A DNA stretch of 64,000 nucleotides. Origin: Rotaria macrura (Eukaryota; Rotifera; Eurotatoria; Philodinida; Philodinidae). The translations under genes and the position numbers were made by a program. Within the stretch, counting starts at the first letter, position 1. Each line of letters starts with the position of its first letter. Location of the stretch: positions 1-64,000 of the forward strand of contig OENT01000558.1 in the NCBI GenBank assembly GCA_900239685.1. Reading direction: 5' to 3'. Under the pieces are notes generated by a model. The model made no database searches and was not told where the DNA came from. It saw only the letters and a list, made by a program, of their open reading frames with translations. This document shows, one piece after another, positions 1 to 8,872 of this stretch.

Positions 1-229
1 TTTTTGTCATACTTATATATGAAAAAAGTTCATTACGAATCGAAAGTTTTCGATTCTAAATTATTTACATGTTGCAAAGAATTAGTTCACTCGAACATTC
101 ATTCAATTTAATACAGTAACATCCGTTATATGCTTTTGACAAACCTATAATTATATCATCTGGTACTAGTTGGCACCCAAATAATTAATTACTATTATCA
201 TATCAGATCCGTTACTCATTCAACAATCA
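1..229. other. no gene seen
   Basis: A+T-rich sequence. I see no coding potential, no tandem repeat and no RNA gene here. Confidence 0.4.
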
Positions 230-286
230 AGATTCCGATAGGATTTCGTTGGATGATCGGATTCAGTCATCTAGGTTCATATCTCG
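230..286. repeat. relic terminus of the CCCAGG-GATTC MITE family
   Basis: The words ATAGGATTTCGTTGGAT and ATCGGATTCAGTCATCTAGG resemble the right end of the copies at 35445-35780 and 52729-53036 (ATAGGATTTC...ATCGGATTCATTCGCCTGGG). The terminal CCTGGG has decayed to TCTAGG and no left end is visible nearby. I read this as a truncated, old copy; the match is short enough that chance cannot be excluded. Confidence 0.35.
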
Positions 287-657
287 AAGATAAATCGGCT
301 TCAACAAATGGGCGATGACGATTTCGAGCCGGGAAGGGAAAGTATAGTTATTGGAGAGATTTTTTATAATTCTAAAAGCCCTTTCGGCTTCTTCCAAAAG
401 AAAAGGCGAAAACGTGAGGATGAAACAACTTCGATAAGCTTCAAAACGGTTTTTTTCATTACGATCGTCCCGAGATTGATCGAATCATTTTGCATAAAAA
501 TCTCGGATTCATCACTCTATATGCGTATGAATATAGGTAAAGGGAGCATTGAAAAAATTTCACACCCATACTTTCTTTCTATCCTTTACTGTCTTATAAT
601 TCATTTTGAACGGTTGGCCGTGATAATCTCGAAAGTAGAATAGCCGAAAGAAGGAAG
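287..657. other. no gene supported
   Basis: An open frame runs at 308-643 on the plus strand. It shows no recognisable domain, and its second half is low-complexity hydrophobic sequence typical of A+T-rich noncoding DNA. I do not call it a gene. Confidence 0.4.
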
Positions 658-1353
658 TGGAAAAATATCGAAAGGAAAAATGTCGAAAAATTATATTGAC
701 ATGAAACATCGTCAATTCATATTTTAGAGAGTTGGAAATATATAGTGCATGTTTCATTGTATGAAATAGAGTTGAAATTTTAACAGTGAGAAAAATTTTA
801 CAAAAAAATACAAAATAAAAAATGTTATTTTTTCACGAACTGCACGAACCTCAAGTTTTTCTTTTTCTGGCAGATGACTATGACTGTCAATAGTTTTCAT
901 CAATAGATTAGTTGAATCAGTATGAAATTTGGTTCACAATCATTAATAGTGCATAACCAATAATTAGTAGTTGTTGTTGCTTTATTCATTTTAAAAGTAT
1001 ATTCATCGGCAACTTGTAGAGGCTTCCTTTTATTTGAATTTATATATGAAATAGCTGGAGATTTTGCTTAAATTTCATCAGTTAAAATTACGAAAGCTTC
1101 AGTCATGACAGTACAAGTTTAGCTATATAATAATTCTTTGTTCAACTCTTTTATTTTACTTTTATCAATAGTTAGTCATCCTTATCAATACTGGCTAAAC
1201 TTCTAAACTAGTAAAATCATAAGGAAAAACAATGAACTAAATGTGATTAGAATTGCCGTATACTAAAGGCAAGATTATTTTTTTATTTTTCACTTTCGAC
1301 ATTTTTCCACTTTAATATGTACGTTTCGACATTTTTCCTTTCGACTTTTTTCC
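658..1353. repeat. 0.7 kb segment bounded by GGAAAAATGTCGAAAGG-type inverted repeats
   Basis: The left border 658-690 and the right border 1323-1353 are about 30 bp near-perfect inverted copies, each made of the word GGAAAAA.GTCGAAAGG repeated. A further copy of the word lies just inside the right border (1293-1310). The interior has no open frame of note. This could be a non-autonomous element or simply two arrays of the same motif in opposite orientation. No convincing target duplication was found. A third array of the motif occurs at 8820-8872. Confidence 0.45.
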
Positions 1354-1999
1354 AGCACACCCTTTGAACGTGTGTTCGAATACTACTCACAAAAGCATTA
1401 TCCCAACTGTGTAGACTAGACAGAGACGTTAGCTTACCTCTTCAATAGCCATCCGGAACGGAAGAAGGCGTTGCACGAAAATTTGAGATAGATGATTACT
1501 CAAATTACTCAGGGGGCAAAAAAATTGAAAATAATTTCTTACAATGATGAAAGTCCTGTCTAGAATAAAAGAAAGTGGCAGCTTGTGAATTTTAAAAAGA
1601 AGCAGAATGATCGAAACAACAACATGAAGCAAAACAAAAAGTGTCAATAAGATGCTGGCGATGCATACCCATTACTTTTTTGTCTCCAAATATCAAAAGC
1701 GACAGAACAGCTTGCGTTTCAAATCAACGCATTAGAGTAAACAAAAGCAAAAAACATTAATTTTTTTAGTGAATGCTCGAAAAAGTATGCTTTCTCTTAT
1801 ATCCTGTGACGGATTCGGGGAAATAGAAGACTTCAGCGATGTTGATTACATCAGAATTGAGCTAGTTGAGAGTTCTCTCTATCATTCTGGCATCAATTTT
1901 TCAATTTACTACGAAATTCGACTTTTTGTGTACGCTGAAGTGCATTGATGAAATCCACCTACATATACTGTAAAAAATCCGCAGAATAATAAACGAAGA
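1354..1999. other. no gene seen
   Basis: Intergenic A+T-rich sequence. The minus-strand frame at 1429-1647 has no domain and is judged spurious. Confidence 0.4.
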
Positions 2000-2160
2000 A
2001 AAGGGCTTATGAATTTGCAACAGGATATAAACCCTTTTCTTCCGAATATAACGAAGATAATAAACGGTTTTTCCGTTTATGATTTCGAAAAGAGTTTCTC
2101 AGATATTTCAAGAACGAAAAAAAGAGTTGCTATCCCGTCGCAAATTCATAAACCATTTTT
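2000..2160. mobile_element. MITE, GGGCTTATGAATTTGCAA family, copy 1
   Basis: About 160 bp with terminal inverted repeats: AAGGGCTTATGAATTTGCAA at 2001-2020 and its complement around 2136-2153 (CGTCGCAAATTCATAAACCA). The second copy at 6770-6900 shares both termini, an A-rich stretch before the right end, and the flanking word AATAATAAACGA about 14-45 bp upstream. It has no coding capacity, so it is a non-autonomous DNA element of unassigned superfamily. Confidence 0.6.
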
Positions 2161-3214
2161 ATTTACAGTTTTCTCAAAGAAAACATTTATTGCTAATGCA
2201 TATTTGATCCTATACATCATAAATCTTATAGGAAACTGGATTTTACAAAATCTTACCGTAGATATAAAGAAATCTATTTTTTGAGATTGTTGTACAGTTT
2301 AGAGAGTATGGTCAAGCACATAAATAAAATATTAGAAAGAAAAAATAGAAACTATTCATGATTCTTTTTCATCGGAAACTTCTCTCCTTTTATTACTTGG
2401 TTATGTTGGTTTCCACCAGAAAGAAAAACAAAGTAAGAAGAGTAAATTGACTCAAGATAAACATTTTGGGTATAAAAATTCAAAGTCAAATAAATCAATT
2501 ATTTAACATCTTTTATTACAATAATCCACTATTCTTCATCTTCTTCTAGACCTAAAGGTGATTGAGTAAAATAATTTAAAGATCACGATGGAAATTATGA
2601 TACTATTGTGCTTTAAGCATTATCTTATGAACGTCTGATGATGTCATTGAACTTATTGAAAGGGGAATTGCGACTTCTAAAAAATGTGAGTGGTCATCGG
2701 ACTGAGAAAAGGATAGGTTTTTATTTTTAGTGATTTATTGAAGATAACTTAACATATCTTACAAGAGTTTATTTTCTGGAATAATACTGTTTCATTGTTA
2801 TTTGATTCTTTTTCTTTTCAATCACCTCCACCATTATTATAATCATGTAAATATTCTCAATGTTTATTTGATGTACTATAATGAGTTTTATTAAACTTGA
2901 GGTTAAGTCTAAAAGTAAAACTTTTCAAAGTAGAGATTATTAATCAGAGAAAATCTTAAGTATACAAATTGGCAAAATAGAAAAAAAATAAACAATCTAT
3001 GTAACTTTTAAATTCTCGTTTAGAATTCTATCAAAATCTAATCAATTTTATTTTTTTCAAATTAGTAGATATTGCTTCTTGTTTATTATCAGTTAGAAAA
3101 ACATTATATAATGATGACTTTTGGAACTGCTCGTAGTTGTCTTATTTCATTCAAACCACATTAATGGGAAAATAGTTGAAGAACGTAAAACACTTAGTTT
3201 GTTGTTTCAGTCTT
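2161..3214. other. no gene seen
   Basis: A+T-rich sequence between the MITE and the ABCC relic. No long frame, no splice-bounded conserved exon and no repeat was recognised. Confidence 0.4.
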
Positions 3215-3865
3215 CATCCTACATTGTCAGAGTCTAGAATATTCTTAGCATGCTCTAAGTATTGAAGTTTATGCACGGCTAAGACGCATATTTTTCGTCC
3301 AAGTTGTGCTTTATTGCTGTATAAAAGTCATCCAAACCCTAATGGTACAATGTGGCACAACATCACGTACTGTTCAAGGATGTGCTACGAAACTGACATC
3401 AATGACTGAAAGATGATCATCTAAAAAATAAATATCAGCATCACGATCGAATGCTCGAGTCAAACCAACAAATGTGTTTTGCTCCTCTATTTAAAAAACT
3501 CAATGGATCGAGAACTTTCAATCGATTAGTACTACGCCAGATAACATCATCATCCCTTGATCACCGACGTTTTCCACAAAGGATATTTGACTTAGGTGAC
3601 GATGGGATATCCCTTAAAATACATGCCCATCAATTCATTTTCTAAAGAGTTACTATAAACTTACAAGGTTCCTGAGGTGCATAACACATTGATACAAAAA
3701 ACTCTAATTTCACCGTCGAAATAACCTTAATCTCATACAAAACTACTTGCAAGAGAGTAATCTATTGAAGAATCCAACAAATCAAATCCTTTCTCAATGA
3801 TATACAAACTGTGCCCCGTCCACAGGCCCTATTACAAAGGCCGTATCACTTGGATGAGCTGTGAA
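3215..3865 (-). pseudogene. decayed ABCC/MRP4-like transporter, first nucleotide-binding domain
   Basis: Read on the minus strand in broken frames, the blocks of an ABC-C nucleotide-binding domain follow in the right order. Around 3810-3862 lies IEFTAHPSDTAFVIGPV, leading into a ruined Walker A (GPVDGAQ instead of GPVGAGKS). Near 3670-3690 is a Q-loop-like YAPQEP. At 3400-3466 is LTRAFDRDADIYFLDDHLS, covering the end of the signature, Walker B and D-loop. At 3215-3300 is VLAVHKLQYLEHAKNIL, the H-loop. Stops and frameshifts separate the blocks, the first stop falling just after the D-loop (VAHP then stop). The ABC signature LSGGQ is not legible. In intact family members this domain hydrolyses ATP to drive organic-anion export. 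The order of motifs makes the family call firm; MRP4 rather than another ABCC is an inference from the LQYLEHA segment. No transmembrane exons were recognised nearby. Confidence 0.72.
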
Positions 3866-4376
3866 TTCAATGTTTCTTTAAAAGAATGAGCCATTCTGAA
3901 AATCACACTAGAATCCATCTTCACAAAAGCTATGCATTACCGCTTCCTATATATACCTTCTATTAAATTGTAAACTACGCTAGATTCATTTCTCTTGTAT
4001 GTTGTCGAAGGCATTCCTTGCTCTGGGTCAACTGTTAAGTCTTCTACACAGTATTCATTTGAAATACTGAGAGGTAGTTTGCCTATTTGAATTCATCACG
4101 TGAAAGAAACCATAGCCTACTTTCTAGAAATATCGGTATTCTTCTCGAACTTTCGTTCCAAGCAAAGCAATTTAGTAGAACGAATTGAATTGATGATCTC
4201 CGACGTTTGTTCCACTAGTTGATCCTTGGTTTGCAAAATGTTGTTGCGAAAACAAAGAGAGAATTATATTGTCAGGCAAAAACGAAACCCGGCTGCTGGA
4301 GATTTGAAACAAAGGAAGAAAGAAAGTGTGAGGAATGGGTATGAAACAAGGGGGAAACGGCAGATTCCAACGGTTT

Positions 4377-4452
4377 GGAATCCCTTGGGATCCCTCGGAA
4401 TCCCTTGGGATCCCTCGGAATCCCTTGGAATCCCTTGGGATCCTTAGGAATC
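4377..4452. repeat. tandem repeat of a 20-bp GGAATCCCTTGGGATCCCTC unit
   Basis: About 3.8 units of GGAATCCCTTGGGATCCCTC with small deviations (one unit shortened to GGAATCCCTT). The plus-strand frame 4226-4447 reads through it as a WDP/SLGIP repeat, but nothing suggests that frame is expressed. The unit resembles the GGATTCC words of the MITEs at 35.4 and 52.7 kb, which may be coincidence. Confidence 0.8.
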
Positions 4453-4887
4453 TCTTTTAGTGCGTAGAAACTTTTGGTTTCTCTGCAGAAAATTCCTTGC
4501 TCAGATTAGTATTAGTTTCATCTTAATGTTTTTCCTAATCATAATATCAGACAGGATAGTAATAATTATGAAACAAAAACTATAGCTATCTGTATTGCTT
4601 TTCTTCGACAAATGTATTATTTGCTTCTAATTCATGTGTATAGAAAAACAGGTTTCACATCTTTTTATTTAACAAAGTATAATTTGTTGACAAAGAAAAA
4701 TATTTTATGTGACAAAAAAACGCTTCATTCTTCTCTTCTATTCTGCGTTACTCTGAGAAGTCTATCATTTGAAAGTATATTTTTTTCTTCTGTTAATAAC
4801 CAACAAGCAGACTGTTTATGTAAATACTTTGTTTGATTGTTTACTGAAACTTTAAAATAGTTGTTTTGTACGCCAGGTTTTATTGTA
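4453..4887. other. no gene seen
   Basis: A+T-rich spacer downstream (3' side) of the minus-strand acidic ORF; the plus-strand frame at 4612-4836 is judged spurious. Confidence 0.35.
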
Positions 4888-5385
4888 TCATGGACTTTTG
4901 TTCCAAAAAAAGGTTCTTTTCGTGGTATTGATGGATTCAGTTGTAATTACTTGCTCTTCATCACCAGTATGATCATCATCCGAAGAACAATCTTCATCAT
5001 TAGAATTGCTACTGTTGACGTCTTCATCATCATCGGCAGCTAATTCAAATTCTTCACTATCGATGGTATTTACTTGAGATGAGACATTGTACATCTGAGA
5101 ATTCTTATTTAAATGCTCAAATATATATGCGCTTAATAAATTTAAACCAAGTACATGCTTTCGTTCTAATATGTCCAATACTTCTAAATCATTATATATT
5201 GTAACAACATCATCATATGCATCAGCAATCAGTTGTTCAATATCTATTTGATCGATTTCATCTTGAATTGATTTAGATAATGGTTGTCGATCATGTGACT
5301 CATGTTGATTTGTTTTTCTCGATTTTATTGGATCATCAAAATTTTTATAACATCGACTTTTAATATATTCACTTATTTCAAACAT
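4888..5385 (-). CDS. hypothetical acidic protein, 165 aa
   Basis: A single uninterrupted frame begins with MFEISEYIKS and ends with FFWNKSP. I do not recognise a family. The N-terminal half is hydrophilic and basic. The middle (about residues 40-92) is predicted helical and rich in charged and aliphatic residues (DIEQLIADAYDDVV, LERKHVLGLNLLSAYIFEHL). Residues about 110-142 form a highly acidic, Asp/Glu/Ser-rich stretch, and the C-terminus turns polar and basic. It has no signal peptide or membrane segment. Amino-acid usage and the structured acidic tail make chance unlikely for 165 codons in such A+T-rich DNA, but it could be one exon of a larger spliced gene or a remnant of a transposon-encoded nuclear protein. 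No conserved neighbour helps to assign a function. Confidence 0.5.
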   Translation of the reverse strand: MFEISEYIKSRCYKNFDDPIKSRKTNQHESHDRQPLSKSIQDEIDQIDIEQLIADAYDDVVTIYNDLEVLDILERKHVLGLNLLSAYIFEHLNKNSQMYNVSSQVNTIDSEEFELAADDDEDVNSSNSNDEDCSSDDDHTGDEEQVITTESINTTKRTFFWNKSP

Positions 5386-6287
5386 TTAATGTTATGTACA
5401 TCATTTATGATTGATCCAGCTTTGGTTCATTGAATAAGTTTAGGAATTGTTTATCGTAAATGGAAATCTTCACTAATAGATGTTCAATTTATAAAGAAAA
5501 ATACTTCATCTTTGCGTTAGCATTGTTAAAATCACTATTTTCTCTTTTGTGAACAGTTTCTCGTATGATTTATAGAAATGAATTCGAATATATAGGTAGA
5601 AAATATTCTCTTCTCTTACATTTGTTCTTCAATGAAGGTTATCTTGTAAATTATATAGATTTTCTTTCATTACTGTTCTTCTTTAATAATTATAGATTGT
5701 TTTTTATAAGTGTTGAATCCATCTACTTTCTTTTTCTTAGATGTAATAAGTCAATTAGAACCATCATGAAATACAGTTGATCGTCAAAAATCATTTTTTT
5801 AAAGATCATCAAAAGATATATAATACGTTGAACAGCTAAATCTATGCATAGGTAGTGGTTATGTTATTGGTCATAATTAAATATACAACCCAAGGGATCA
5901 ATTACTTGGTATAGAACCTGTATTTCAATCGTATTATGAACAAAATTGTAACGAAAAAATGCAGCGAAAATTCAGGTAAAAAAATACTTCGACGAAAAAG
6001 AAAATTTTTCCTTGGAGAAGAAAAAAATCCTTTCGATAGATTTCTTGTAATGATGTGTTCAATATTCATTGAATTAAACACCGTTGATTTGTTGATGCTG
6101 CTCACGTTTTTCAAATTCACCGAACTATTGATATTAAGTGAGAATAGAAACAACGTCTTCATTTAAGAATTCAAGAATAATTGTTGTTTTTTGCCTTTTA
6201 GAACAATATCGCGCATGCAATACAATTAAAAAGCATTTCTACATGATAAAAGACATGAATATTTAATTGTTAAAATTCACCAACCAA
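5386..6287. other. no gene supported
   Basis: A+T-rich spacer. Overlapping frames on both strands at 5902-6166 are antisense to each other, lysine/phenylalanine rich and domain-free, so both are judged spurious. Confidence 0.4.
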
Positions 6288-6621
6288 CCCAGGTCGAAAA
6301 TTACGAACTTCGCATACCGCTGTAAACGACCGTACACACTACCCATACGGTCGTATTATAGCGTTCTACATGGTCCAGTATTACGGTCGTATATCGCCCT
6401 ATCGTATACGGGCAAATACGATCGTATAAGGAGGTAAACGGTGGTACATGGAAACCGATTACGGATTTTGGTTACGAGGACCATAAACGATCGTTTTTCT
6501 GTCCGTGTATCGTCGTATTTCCCCGTATACGACACGGAGATATACGATCGTAATACTTGACCATGTATTTTGCCGTATTTCTTCGTATACGGTCGTTTAT
6601 GACCGTGCTTGTTCGACCTGG
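6288..6621. mobile_element. CCAGGTCGA MITE with TACGGTCGTA-like internal words
   Basis: Terminal inverted repeats CCAGGTCGAA (6289-6298) and TTCGACCTGG (6612-6621) enclose about 0.33 kb. The inside is unusually rich in CpG and in near-palindromic words such as ATACGGTCGT, ACGATCGTAT and CGTATACGG on both strands, quite unlike the flanks. It shares its termini (CCCAGGTC) and word style with the element at 15168-15396. Frames at 6356-6672 lie inside it and merely follow the repeats. No clean target duplication is visible, so this copy is probably older. Confidence 0.7.
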
Positions 6622-6769
6622 TATTAGAACTTCCAAGGTGAAACTCCCAATAGGAAGCCATAGTGCAAGCATTTCGGTTTCTACTGGCTATATATTTATT
6701 CCCCTACACTGCACAAAGAGTACGCAAAATAATAAACGAGAAAAGCTTTTTGGATAAGGTATTAATCAA

Positions 6770-6900
6770 AAAAGGGCTTATGAATTACCAATGGGGCATG
6801 AACTCTTTTTTTCGTAAATGATTCGGACAAAGGTTTATCAAATTTTTCAAAACAGAAAAAAGGGTTTATAACCCGTTGCAAATTCATAAACCCCTATTTT
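6770..6900. mobile_element. MITE, GGGCTTATGAATTTGCAA family, copy 2
   Basis: About 130 bp with AAAGGGCTTATGAATTACCA at 6771-6790 and the inverted end CGTTGCAAATTCATAAACCC at 6874-6893. It matches copy 1 at 2000-2160 in ends, length and A-rich middle, and again has AATAATAAACGA a short way upstream (6728-6739). It is non-coding. Confidence 0.6.
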
Positions 6901-7023
6901 CACGTGTACCCAGCTAAAAATCTGACTACGTATATTTTTGGAAGGGAAATGTTAGTGATATTATCACTGAGATGGGTAATGCGCTCTATCGTAACATAAT
7001 AGGTATAGAAATGAGCACAGAAA

Positions 7024-7425
7024 GGAAAAGCTGTTAGCGCAATCCCTTACGGGATTAAAAATGTGAAACACGATGTAATTGCTTTTAACAGTCACAGAAA
7101 TCTTGCTTTCTTTCATGAACCCGACTAACCATTCACTCATGATTTCTCACTGACCTAATAGATGTGGAATAAAGAAGGAGCTAATTTACTTTCATCAGAA
7201 ATTAGTGACATATATTCAGTAATCCTGTACCAAAGATCGATGATGTTCTGTGACGCCATTGGGGGCCGTCTATCACTTCTGTAATGATCTTCAATCCTCT
7301 CAGTAACGGTCTTCGACAGGGGAACTACCTGTCGGTAACGGTCTGTAGGGGGATGCAAAATTTCTACCCTAAACACTTCAACACTCCTTTCAGGTCGTGT
7401 TTCACAAAATTCGCATGTGAATGTA
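7024..7425. repeat. dispersed repeat, copy 1
   Basis: Resembles 38495-38790 along two blocks. The first contains CTGTTAG..CAATCC...GAAACACGAT (7031-7074). The second contains GTAACGGTC, then a G-rich stretch, then TTCAACAC..CTTTCAG.TC.TGTT (7330-7412). The word GTGAAACACGA near the left side is inverted as CGTGTTTCAC near 7397, hinting at degenerate terminal repeats. Open frames here do not look coding. The nature of the element is unknown. Confidence 0.5.
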
Positions 7426-8096
7426 TTCCTGAAAGTTGTCGTCAACAATATTTATTCCGTAACAGGGAGAACATTCAACTTGGGTTTTAGGAAAAAAGAA
7501 TGTTTCAAGCAGTGAATATCAACTACGCAGGTAGGAAATGATAGCTGCCAAGTAGGATAAAGTTCCAAATGAGAATGATACCAACATTAAATTTTATCCC
7601 AAACCAAAGTTCATCACAAGCGGAATTTATCAATATAACTAGCTACTCATGAAATAATCATCAGATGAGGAAATACTGAAAGTTTGATGAATGTAACTGA
7701 GAGTTTCCATCGATAATCAACAACGAAAAAAATAGTACTCGGTAAATTTGCTTCGATCGAACTTTGCTCAGATCACTTTGACAATCATTTTGGTAAAATA
7801 AATAGCGAATAACCAGTGAAAACCGACCATTTTTGAAGTTCGATCTGGCCCGTTCTGTATAGATGCTAATATCTGCTATAAAATATTAGTCGTCTTCGTT
7901 CACCACCTCTCTCCTATTATAGACTTGAAACTAACGAAATGGATAAAATAAAATGAAAGAAAAATTATGCGTCTCTATGTTTGCGGGTTTGTGAGACTGC
8001 GTATCAGCGTAAATTTTAATGTATCTACTTTAACGAAGGCAAAAAGATTAGTTGATAAATCATTAACTAAATTATCAATATATAAAGTCAATAACT
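7426..8096. other. no gene seen
   Basis: Intergenic sequence without recognisable coding or structural signal. Confidence 0.35.
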
Positions 8097-8459
8097 CAGG
8101 CAGACAAACATTTGGAAAAACTCGTTTAAACGCTCAATCGGGAACGCCGATTGTGAGTCCCTAACGCTCATTAAAAAAACGCAAGAAACACGTTTTTTAT
8201 GCAGAATTTTCACTTTGGGAGCGTGAAAACGGATAAAAACTTTAATTCTGATGGTTTAAACGCATTGGCTTTTAAGTTGTCGAATAATTGTGCGTTTTAA
8301 CGCTCAGGTCTAGAATTTTTATCCGTTTTCACGCTCCGAAAATAAGAATTTTGCATAAAAAACGCGTTTCTTGCGTTTTTTTAATTGAGCGTTAGTGACT
8401 TACAATCGGCGTTCTCGATTGAGCGTTTAAACGCGTGTTTCCAAATGTTTGTCTGCTTG
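8097..8459. mobile_element. foldback element, arms about 145 bp
   Basis: Two long inverted arms: the left (about 8097-8241) begins CAGGCAGACAAACATTTGG, and the right (about 8314-8459) ends CCAAATGTTTGTCTGCTTG. They pair over about 145 bp with few mismatches. The arms repeatedly carry AACGCTCA / TGAGCGTT and AACGCGTTT words, and the loop of about 70 bp (8242-8313) has more of them. It is non-coding; the frame at 8385-8576 only traverses the right arm. No target duplication is evident. It is either a non-autonomous transposon or a perfectly folding hairpin locus. Confidence 0.8.
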
Positions 8460-8819
8460 GGAAGGAAGAACAATCTTAAAGGAATTAAAAAACTTCATAT
8501 CCCACGCAGTCACTTAAACGCCACAACCATATCTTCATGCGTTGAAGGAAAAAAGGCAGAGAAAGAAAGTGTTTAAGTCGTTCAGTTCACAGAAAAAATA
8601 AGAGAACGCGTATAAACGAGTTGATCTCGCCATAACGCATTTTCACGCATCAAATAGATCAAATTTTCAGAAATCAATGCATTTAACGTGAAAAGTTAAA
8701 TTATTTAACGAGTTTATGAGTTAAAAACATCTATTGAGACGAATCAACACTGGAACCGGTGTTTCGATGCATTTAAAAACCGTCCACACTCAGGTCTCGT
8801 TGTAACGAAAGGGGTTGGC
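8460..8819. other. AACGCGTTT-word-rich spacer next to the foldback
   Basis: Words such as ACGCGT, TTTAACG and AACGAG continue to recur for about 300 bp beyond the foldback, suggesting that the element or its relatives extend here in decayed form. No gene is seen. Confidence 0.3.
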
Positions 8820-8872
8820 GGAAAAGGTTGAAAAGGAAAATGTCGAAAGGAATTTTGAAAAAGGAAAACGTC
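8820..8872. repeat. GGAAAA.GTCGAAAGG motif array
   Basis: Several adjoining copies of the word GGAAAA(T/C)GTCGAAAG, the same motif that borders 658-1353. No inverted partner was found nearby. Confidence 0.45.

Noticed and set aside
308..643. 111-codon open frame near the left edge
   Set aside because: No domain, no splice support and a low-complexity second half; expected by chance in this base composition.
4377..4452. Possible CRISPR-like repeat array
   Set aside because: Units are contiguous with no spacers, and the window is from an animal nuclear genome.
6356..6757. Overlapping open frames on both strands
   Set aside because: They lie within the CCAGGTCGA element and are created by its repeated words.
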